Assembly (NCBI GenBank): GCA_013911715.1
Contig: JACEST010000089.1
Coordinates: forward strand, 1-8,097
DNA length: 8,097 nt
Reading direction: 5' to 3'
Origin: Sphingopyxis sp.
GTDB taxonomy: Bacteria; Pseudomonadota; Alphaproteobacteria; Sphingomonadales; Sphingomonadaceae
The notes under the pieces are model-generated. The model did not search any database, had not been told where the DNA came from, and saw nothing but the letters and a program-made list of their open reading frames with translations. The translations under genes and the position numbers were made by a program. This document shows, piece by piece, positions 1 to 4,585 of this stretch (position 1 is its first letter; each line of letters begins with the position of its first letter).

Positions 1-36
1 GCACAAGACTCAGCCCTCACCAGCGAAAACTCTCTT

Positions 37-54
37 GGCGCGCAGACGCGCGCC
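37..54. repeat. GC-rich hairpin in nrdB leader
   Basis: GGCGCGC (37-43) and GCGCGCC (48-54) form a perfect 7-bp stem with an AGAC loop. There is no T-run after it, so it is not a textbook intrinsic terminator. It lies between whatever gene is upstream (nrdA would be usual) and nrdB, where it could protect a 3' end or attenuate transcription. The structure is seen in the sequence; the role is inferred. Confidence 0.4.
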
Positions 55-66
55 GCCCCCACCCAA

Positions 67-87
67 CCCTCCCCACAAGGGGGAGGG
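67..87. repeat. Intergenic palindromic repeat CCCTCCCC-GGGGAGGG
   Basis: CCCTCCCC (67-74) and GGGGAGGG (80-87) are perfect inverted arms around the loop ACAAG. From general knowledge, palindromes of this form are scattered in many copies between genes of sphingomonads and other alphaproteobacteria. Only one copy lies in this window, so its dispersed nature cannot be shown here. It sits 33 bases before the nrdB start. Confidence 0.55.
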
Positions 88-108
88 CTAACTGCAGCCA
101 ATGCATCC

Positions 109-112
109 GGAG
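109..112 (+). promoter_or_regulatory. Ribosome binding site of nrdB
   Basis: GGAG lies eight bases before ATG 121 and supports that start over the out-of-frame ATG at 101. A GANTC site (GAGTC, 110-114) overlaps it. Confidence 0.6.
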
Positions 113-120
113 TCCGATAA

Positions 121-1179
121 ATGCCCCTGCTCGAAGCCCGCACCCAGTATAAGCCGTTCGAATATCCCTGGGCCTATGATTTCTGGAAACGCCAGCAACA
201 GATCCACTGGCTGCCCGAGGAAGTGCCTTTGGGCGAGGATTGCCGCGATTGGGCGCAGAAGATTAGCGAGCATGAACGCAATCTGCTCACCCAAATCTTC
301 CGCTTCTTCACCCAGGCCGATGTCGAGGTGCAGAATTGCTATCACGACAAATATGGCCGCATCTTCAAGCCGACCGAAATCAAGATGATGCTGACCGCGT
401 TTTCGAACATGGAAACCGTCCACATCGCGGCCTACAGCCATTTGCTCGACACCATCGGCATGCCCGAAAGCGAATATTCGGCATTCCTCGATTATCAGGA
501 AATGTCCGACAAGTGCAATTACATGCACCAGTTTGGCGTCGACAATGACGAGGATATCGCGCGCACGCTCGCCATGTTCGGCGGCTTTACCGAGGGCGTC
601 CAGCTGTTCGCCAGCTTCGCCATGCTGATGAACTTCCCGCGCTTCAACAAGATGAAGGGCATGGGCCAGATCGTCAGCTGGTCGGTCCGCGACGAAAGCC
701 TGCACTGCGAGGGCATTACCAAGCTGTTCCACGCCTTCACCAAGGAACGCGACTGCCTGACCAAGTCGGTCAAGGAAGACATCATCGATTGCTGTCAGAA
801 AGTCGTGCGGCTGGAGGACGGCTTCATCGACCTTGCGTTCGAAATGGGCCCGGTGCCGGGGATGACCGCGAAGGAAATCAAACGCTATATCCGCTACATC
901 GCCGATTGGCGCCTCGGCCAGCTCGGCCTCCAGCCCATCTATATGATCGAGGAACACCCCCTCCCCTGGCTCGCCCCGCTCTTGAACGGCGTCGAACACG
1001 CCAATTTCTTCGAAACCCGCGCGACGGAATATTCGAAAGCGTCGACGCGCGGCAATTGGGGCGAAGTGTGGTCGAGCTTCGACAACCGCAAACGCGCCAA
1101 GCCGGGCGAGGCCATCGCGGTCAACGACGGCGCAGGCGAAGCGGACATGTTCAGCGCGGCGGGGATTGCGGCGGAATAG
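121..1179 (+). CDS. nrdB: Ribonucleoside-diphosphate reductase, class Ia beta subunit
   Basis: This is the small subunit of aerobic ribonucleotide reductase. It houses the diiron centre and tyrosyl radical used by the large subunit to reduce NDPs to dNDPs in the cytoplasm. The 352-residue protein shows all expected ligands with E. coli NrdB spacing: D67, E98, H101, E158, E192 and H195. The radical tyrosine is Y105, in HIAAY. W30 in HWLPEEV matches E. coli W48 of the radical path. The start at ATG 121 has a GGAG eight bases upstream. The partner nrdA is not in the window and would be expected upstream. One oddity is that no tyrosine follows Y304, so I see no counterpart of E. coli Y356 in the C-terminal tail; this may be normal for this subgroup. 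Its TAG stop shares a base with the next gene's GTG start. The family assignment is secure. Confidence 0.97.
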   Translation: MPLLEARTQYKPFEYPWAYDFWKRQQQIHWLPEEVPLGEDCRDWAQKISEHERNLLTQIFRFFTQADVEVQNCYHDKYGRIFKPTEIKMMLTAFSNMETVHIAAYSHLLDTIGMPESEYSAFLDYQEMSDKCNYMHQFGVDNDEDIARTLAMFGGFTEGVQLFASFAMLMNFPRFNKMKGMGQIVSWSVRDESLHCEGITKLFHAFTKERDCLTKSVKEDIIDCCQKVVRLEDGFIDLAFEMGPVPGMTAKEIKRYIRYIADWRLGQLGLQPIYMIEEHPLPWLAPLLNGVEHANFFETRATEYSKASTRGNWGEVWSSFDNRKRAKPGEAIAVNDGAGEADMFSAAGIAAE

Positions 1180-1457
1180 TGTTTGAGCTCGATAGCGACA
1201 AGGATGCCGTTAATCGGGCCAAACACGGCCTTCCACTCGATTGGGGAGTATACGTGTTTGATCAGCCGTTCATCGAGGAAGAGGATGCGCGGTTCGATTA
1301 TGATGAGTCACGCTTCATCGCGATCGGTCCCGTGGCCCAGCTGGGTGACAGAATTTGCGTTGTGATATACACATGGCGCGGGGCCAACCGACGGTTGATC
1401 AGTTTCAGGAAAGCCAATGAAAAAGAAGTCGCCAAATATCGTCAAAGTCACCCCTGA
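1179..1457 (+). CDS. brnT: BrnT-family toxin (RelE-fold ribonuclease)
   Basis: This 92-residue protein matches BrnT toxins in length and layout. It has an N-terminal charged stretch ending in NRAKHGLPLDW, a central RFIAIGPVAQLGDRICVVIYTWR segment (split around residues 43-66), and the C-terminal signature RRLISFRKANEKEVAKYR. BrnT toxins are small RNases that block translation and are held in check by BrnA. The GTG start at 1179 fits the family's start (M-F-E-x-D) and forms TAGTG with the nrdB stop, so no separate promoter can fit between the genes. The antitoxin gene begins inside it at 1417, overlapping by 41 bases, which is the usual brnT-brnA order. The family is clear; activity is inferred. 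A start at another codon in this frame within nrdB would give an implausible extension. Confidence 0.88.
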   Translation: MFELDSDKDAVNRAKHGLPLDWGVYVFDQPFIEEEDARFDYDESRFIAIGPVAQLGDRICVVIYTWRGANRRLISFRKANEKEVAKYRQSHP

Positions 1458-1638
1458 ACGGCTGGCCGATGCAAAGGCGTGGATGACGCCCGAACGGCTG
1501 GCCGCACTGGACGCCATGACCGACGAAGACATCGCCCGGCAAATCGCCGAAGACCCCGATGTTGCCCCCGAACTGACCGACGAATGGTTCGCGAACGCGC
1601 GCCTCGTCATCCCCCTCAAAAAGCGCAAGGTAGCATGA
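1417..1638 (+). CDS. brnA: BrnA-like antitoxin, short form lacking the ribbon-helix-helix end
   Basis: This 73-residue protein begins MKKKSPNIVKVTPE, typical of BrnA antitoxins, and continues with TDEDIARQIAEDPDVAPELTD (within residues 35-55), the toxin-binding part common to this group. BrnA proteins normally continue into a ribbon-helix-helix segment that dimerises and represses the operon. This one ends in LKKRKVA, about where that segment should begin. No ribbon-helix-helix remnant appears in the following bases in this frame, which soon meets another stop. Residues 12-17 and 24-29 are both TPERLA, encoded by a 13-base repeat 36 bases apart, so the N-terminal part seems to hold a 12-residue duplication. 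The gene overlaps brnT by 41 bases, and its TGA overlaps the next ATG as ATGA. Antitoxin identity is likely; a role as repressor is doubtful. Confidence 0.8.
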   Translation: MKKKSPNIVKVTPERLADAKAWMTPERLAALDAMTDEDIARQIAEDPDVAPELTDEWFANARLVIPLKKRKVA

Positions 1639-1856
1639 CCCCCACCACCAACCTGATCCTGTCCGCCCCCCAGCGCAAATGCCTGGAGGGCCTCAGCAAC
1701 CGCGGCCCGCAACTCCCGAACGATCCAGTGCGCGAAGAACTCGCCGCGCTGGCGCTGATCGAGAAAAAAGGCGCGAAATGGGTGCTGACCGCGGCGGGGA
1801 AGAAAATCCTGTCGGCGCAGTCGAACAAGCGGAACATGGGCGGGTTTCGGGTTTGA
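1635..1856 (+). CDS. Small winged-helix-like protein coupled to the antitoxin gene
   Basis: I do not recognise a named family for this 73-residue protein. It starts at ATG 1635, inside ATGA with the antitoxin stop, so translational coupling is likely. The pattern SAPQRKCLEGL (10-20), then REELAALALIEKKG (33-46), then KWVLTAAGKKIL (48-59) reads like a short winged helix: helix, recognition helix ending in a leucine-rich L-x-x-L-x-L-I step, and a wing W-x-L-T-x-x-G. The C-terminus is basic (SNKRNMGGFRV). If it binds DNA it could be the operon repressor that the short antitoxin can no longer be. It could also be an unrelated hypothetical protein. Its codon use is GC-rich like the flanking genes, unlike the gene that follows four bases later. 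Confidence 0.65.
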   Translation: MTPTTNLILSAPQRKCLEGLSNRGPQLPNDPVREELAALALIEKKGAKWVLTAAGKKILSAQSNKRNMGGFRV

Positions 1857-1860
1857 GCGA

Positions 1861-2082
1861 ATGTTGGAGATCGATGTGAATGCTCTGGAACGACGAATTT
1901 ACGACATGGTTTGCGATAAGGGTGAAATTGATGGCCCAATTGCAATCCCAGGATATTCAGAGCACCATTACATGGAGGCCGCTGCTCGGCTGTTAGATCA
2001 AGGATTTGTCAGCGGTGACACGCCGCCTGACCCGAACAAGCCATTGGGCTATTCATGGGGGTTTTTATATCGGACCCGATAG
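1861..2082 (+). CDS. Small hypothetical protein upstream of the restriction-modification pair
   Basis: This 73-residue product has no family I recognise. It starts at ATG 1861, four bases after the preceding stop. The first two thirds are helical in character: ALERRIYDMVCDKGEI, then HHYMEAAARLLDQGFVSGD, a layout seen in small winged-helix domains. The end is rich in proline and aromatics (YSWGFLYRTR). Base composition changes abruptly here: by hand count about 46% G+C over the first 120 bases, against over 80% in parts of the hydrolase gene downstream. That groups it with the methyltransferase and endonuclease genes that follow rather than with the toxin-antitoxin genes before it. A regulator of the restriction pair is possible, but it is not a recognisable Xre-type controller protein. 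Confidence 0.6.
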   Translation: MLEIDVNALERRIYDMVCDKGEIDGPIAIPGYSEHHYMEAAARLLDQGFVSGDTPPDPNKPLGYSWGFLYRTR

Positions 2083-2142
2083 CTTTGGGCGAAGTAATTG
2101 CCGCTTGACGTGACTTACGCAGGCCGTCACAAAGATCTCATT

Positions 2143-2802
2143 ATGTTCTCACCTGACGCTCCGCTAAGCGATGCCGCCATCGACCTGCTTGCAACAGCGA
2201 GAGGGCGCTCTTTTGGGACCATTCTAGCCGATCCGCCGTGGCAGTTTCAAAACCGCACTGGCAAGGTCGCGCCCGAGCATAAGCGGCTCAACCGCTATGG
2301 CACGATGACGCTCGACGACATTTGCGAACTTCCTGTTGCCGACATCGCCGCCGATCCCTCGCACCTCTATCTTTGGGTGCCGAATGCGCTACTTCCAGAC
2401 GGGTTGCGTGTGATGGACGCGTGGGGTTTTCGCTACATTTCCAACATCGTCTGGCACAAGGTGCGCAAGGATGGCGGCTCCGACGGGCGCGGTGTCGGCT
2501 TCTATTTCCGCAACGTCACCGAAATCCTGTTGTTCGGGGTGCGCGGTAAAAATGCCCGCACGCTTGATCCCGGTCGCCGTCAAGTCAACATGATCCAGTC
2601 GCAAAAACGCGAACACAGCCGAAAACCAGACGAACAGTATAAGCTTATTGAGGATTGCAGCTGGGGTCCACGCCTCGAAATGTTCAGCCGGGGCAAGCGT
2701 CGCGGCTGGACCGTCTGGGGCAATCAGGCTGATGAAAGTTATCGTCCCACTTGGGACACCTATGCTCATAATAGCGCGTCCGATGTCATTGCGGCTGAAT
2801 AG
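2143..2802 (+). CDS. MT-A70 family adenine-N6 methyltransferase (restriction-modification partner)
   Basis: This enzyme is predicted to transfer a methyl group from S-adenosylmethionine to the N6 of adenine in DNA. Counted from ATG 2143 (219 residues), the catalytic motif DPPW lies at 30-33 in TILADPPWQF. HLYLWVPNALL follows at about 74-84 and NIVWHKVRKDG at about 101-111. The late block has RKPDEQYKLIE, then PRLEMFSR and GWTVWGN, which is the typical MT-A70 end carrying the cofactor-side motifs. The frame stays open to a TTG at 2098, which would add 15 residues; neither start has a convincing ribosome binding site, and I chose the ATG. The endonuclease gene begins two bases after the stop, so the two are probably cotranslated. 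Many prokaryotic MT-A70 proteins are phage or mobile-element borne; here the neighbour suggests protection of the host from its own nuclease. The target sequence is unknown. Confidence 0.9.
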   Translation: MFSPDAPLSDAAIDLLATARGRSFGTILADPPWQFQNRTGKVAPEHKRLNRYGTMTLDDICELPVADIAADPSHLYLWVPNALLPDGLRVMDAWGFRYISNIVWHKVRKDGGSDGRGVGFYFRNVTEILLFGVRGKNARTLDPGRRQVNMIQSQKREHSRKPDEQYKLIEDCSWGPRLEMFSRGKRRGWTVWGNQADESYRPTWDTYAHNSASDVIAAE

Positions 2803-2804
2803 CC

Positions 2805-3395
2805 GTGACAACGCTTCACCTTGTCCCGCCGGAAATAGCAGCGACTTATGAGGTCCACGAGTGGCGCAACGCTGTTGGCGTCCTGACGACCGCTTGTCCC
2901 GAAGAGTGGGCAGATATTCAACTTGCTCTGCGCATGTTCAAGCTGCTCCGTTCTGAGGTTTTAGCCCCGGGCAAAAATCGCTCGTCGATTGTAGACCGCC
3001 TCGAACGCCCGCTCAAAGACGCGGGTTGGATTGAAAAGCAATTTGCGACGTCAATCGTTGTTGACGGCGACACGCGCGATTCTCCGACGCACAGCGTAGA
3101 TTGCTTTAAGGGCCGTGTGGCACTTGAAGTCGAATGGAACAACAAGGACCCCTTCTACGACCGCGACCTAAACAATTTCCGTCTGCTTTTCGACCTTCAG
3201 GTTATCGATGTCGGCGTCATCATCACCCGCTGCTCATCATTGCAAGCTATCTTCAATGCCCTCGACAAAGGGCCAAGCTACGGCAACTCCACTACACATA
3301 TGGGCAAACTTCTGCCTAGGTTGCGCGGCGGTTCCGGCGGCGGCTGCCCAATCGTGGCATTTGGAATTTCCGAAGCGGTTTATATTGAAGACTGA
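2805..3395 (+). CDS. BglII/BstYI-family type II restriction endonuclease
   Basis: This 196-residue protein has the shape of the BglII/BstYI family of dimeric nucleases, which cut GATC-centred sites. The active-site pattern is visible as D99, then E108-V-E110 in VALEVEWNN. The nine-residue step from D99 to E108 matches D84 to E93 in BglII, but the third position is glutamate where BglII and BstYI have glutamine; BamHI has the E-x-E form. Further family marks are the N-terminal HEWRNAVGVL, the central DPFYDRDLNNFRLLFDL, and the end THMGKLLPRLRGGSGGGCPIVAFGI. The GTG start at 2805 is two bases after the methyltransferase stop. The length is close to the family norm (about 200-225), so it appears intact. 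The cut site cannot be read from the protein; AGATCT, RGATCY or GGATCC-like targets are the natural candidates. Confidence 0.88.
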   Translation: MTTLHLVPPEIAATYEVHEWRNAVGVLTTACPEEWADIQLALRMFKLLRSEVLAPGKNRSSIVDRLERPLKDAGWIEKQFATSIVVDGDTRDSPTHSVDCFKGRVALEVEWNNKDPFYDRDLNNFRLLFDLQVIDVGVIITRCSSLQAIFNALDKGPSYGNSTTHMGKLLPRLRGGSGGGCPIVAFGISEAVYIED

Positions 3396-3426
3396 TGACA
3401 CGATTGCGCTAGCGGTTCAGTCTTCC
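3386..3426. terminator. Inverted repeat between convergent genes, possible two-way terminator
   Basis: TGAAGACTGA (3386-3395) and TCAGTCTTCA (3417-3426) are perfect 10-bp inverted arms. The left arm includes the endonuclease stop codon. The 21-base loop holds an eight-base palindrome, CGCTAGCG (3407-3414). The right arm ends seven bases before the stop of the convergent methyltransferase gene. There is no strong T-run on either side, so intrinsic termination is uncertain. The position between two converging genes, and the return to GC-rich sequence just after, also allow it to be a scar at the edge of the transferred block. Confidence 0.5.
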
Positions 3427-3432
3427 ACCCCC

Positions 3433-4245
3433 CTAAACCCCCACCTCAACCCGCAAAAACGCCGCCGGAATCTCGGTCCGCGCCTTATCCCCGCTGACAT
3501 TCTGCGCCTCGAACAGCGCCAGCAGTTCGGCGTCCAGCGCCTCTTCGCGCCCATCCTTTGCTGCCGCTTCATACGCGTTCATCGTTGGGCCATACCAGCC
3601 GCGAAAAATGTTCAGAAACTCGCGCGGCGAACCGTCATACATGAAGGTGTAAATCGCGCGGGTGCACCTGATACGATCATTCGCCACCCCGGCCGCCGCG
3701 AAACGTTCGCGCACCACCTCCTCCTTGCCCCACAGCACCGGGCTGACAAAGCCTTCGGGCGGCGGCGGGCTGTAGGATGCGCTGATTTTCAGCACCTGCG
3801 CAATTAAAGTCGGGTCGCCGGGGATCCAGTTGCCCATCATAATGCGCCCGCCGGGCCGCGTTACGCGCACCATTTCGCGCGCGACATCGTGCGGGCGCGG
3901 CGCGAACATTGCGCCGAAAATGCTGACCACCAGATCGTAACTGGCGTCGCCCTGTCTGGTCAATGCCGAGGCATCGCCCTCTTCAAAACGGATATTGTCG
4001 AGCCCCATCTCCGCCGCGCGCGCATTGCCCGCCGCGACCAGATTGCTCGCGATATCGACGCCGAGCACGCTCGCCCCCGCCTGCGCCGCCGGGATCGCCG
4101 TGGTGCCGTCGCCGCAGCCGAGGTCGAGCACATCCATCCCCGGCGCGACGCCAATGTCGGCGACCAGCGCCGCGCCGCTGGTCCGCATGCACGCCGCGAG
4201 TCGGGTAAAATCGCCCTTTTCCCACAAGGCCTTGTTCGGATTCAT
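3433..4245 (-). CDS. Class I SAM-dependent methyltransferase (UbiE-like)
   Basis: This 270-residue protein has a Rossmann-type methyltransferase core. Motif I is VLDLGCGDG (39-47), the ribose-binding acidic residue is D64 in LGVD, motif III is EGDA (89-92), and the motif IV region is YDLVVSIFGAMFAPRP (103-118). The post-motif V-T-R-PGG (128-133) is also standard. The C-terminal half, with SYSPPPPEGFVSPVLWG and a helical tail, resembles small-molecule methyltransferases of the UbiE/COQ5 type rather than DNA methylases. The substrate is unknown. ATG 4245 is chosen over the 10-residue longer form at 4275, because a GGGGGGAG ribosome binding site lies seven bases upstream of 4245. It is convergent with the endonuclease gene and divergent from the hydrolase gene, so it is probably its own transcript. 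Confidence 0.88.
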   Translation of the reverse strand: MNPNKALWEKGDFTRLAACMRTSGAALVADIGVAPGMDVLDLGCGDGTTAIPAAQAGASVLGVDIASNLVAAGNARAAEMGLDNIRFEEGDASALTRQGDASYDLVVSIFGAMFAPRPHDVAREMVRVTRPGGRIMMGNWIPGDPTLIAQVLKISASYSPPPPEGFVSPVLWGKEEVVRERFAAAGVANDRIRCTRAIYTFMYDGSPREFLNIFRGWYGPTMNAYEAAAKDGREEALDAELLALFEAQNVSGDKARTEIPAAFLRVEVGV

Positions 4246-4252
4246 GCTGGCT

Positions 4253-4258
4253 CTCCCC
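4253..4258 (-). promoter_or_regulatory. Ribosome binding site of the SAM methyltransferase gene
   Basis: On the minus strand this reads GGGGAG within a longer G-run, seven bases before ATG 4245. It decides the start in favour of 4245. Confidence 0.6.
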
Positions 4259-4573
4259 CCAAATACTGGACCCATCTAGCATCGCAGAGCGGCGCGACCT
4301 GCACCAATTCGCCGCGCGGCTGGCAGTTCCACTTTTCGCTGTCCTACACGCGCGCGATCTGTCTTAACCTTGTCGATGGACCTTGCTGCACCCTTGTCGA
4401 TTCTTTGCGTGTTCGGCGCGCAGATTTTGGCGGCGGGTATCATCATGCCGGGGCGTAGTGGCAACTTCGGCAACTTTGAAAGATTATTGCACGGCTTAAT
4501 CCGGCCCTCGCCCCCTGTCCCGTCCCGGCACAGCGGCCACGCGTGGCAACCATTTCTTCGCCTTTGGCGGCCT

Positions 4574-4578
4574 AAGGA
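4574..4578 (+). promoter_or_regulatory. Ribosome binding site of the cell wall hydrolase gene
   Basis: AAGGA lies seven bases before ATG 4586, the best Shine-Dalgarno match in the frame. It argues for this start over ATG 4445 and TTG 4370. Confidence 0.6.
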
Positions 4579-4585
4579 TGGGGCG

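Larger units (their letters stand above)
4246..4585. promoter_or_regulatory. Divergent intergenic region with short direct repeats
   Basis: These 340 bases must hold the promoters of both the methyltransferase (-) and the hydrolase (+). CCTTGTCGAT occurs at 4368-4377 and again at 4392-4401, with a third CCTTG at 4381. GGCAACTT occurs at 4460-4467 and 4469-4476. A GANTC site (GATTC) is at 4399-4403. No confident -35/-10 pair could be picked by eye. The hydrolase reading frame stays open through part of this region to a TTG at 4370, but the sequence does not look like its N-terminus. Confidence 0.4.

Noticed and set aside
88..999. Long minus-strand reading frame opposite nrdB
   Set aside because: It is antisense to a gene with every catalytic residue in place; GC-rich coding DNA commonly leaves such frames open.
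789..1178. Extension of the toxin frame upstream into nrdB
   Set aside because: The translated part is arginine-rich shadow sequence; the BrnT family pattern begins right at GTG 1179.
4370..4585. N-terminal extension of the hydrolase from TTG 4370 or ATG 4445
   Set aside because: ATG 4586 has AAGGA seven bases upstream and gives a normal proline-rich start plus anchor; the upstream part carries direct repeats and looks intergenic.
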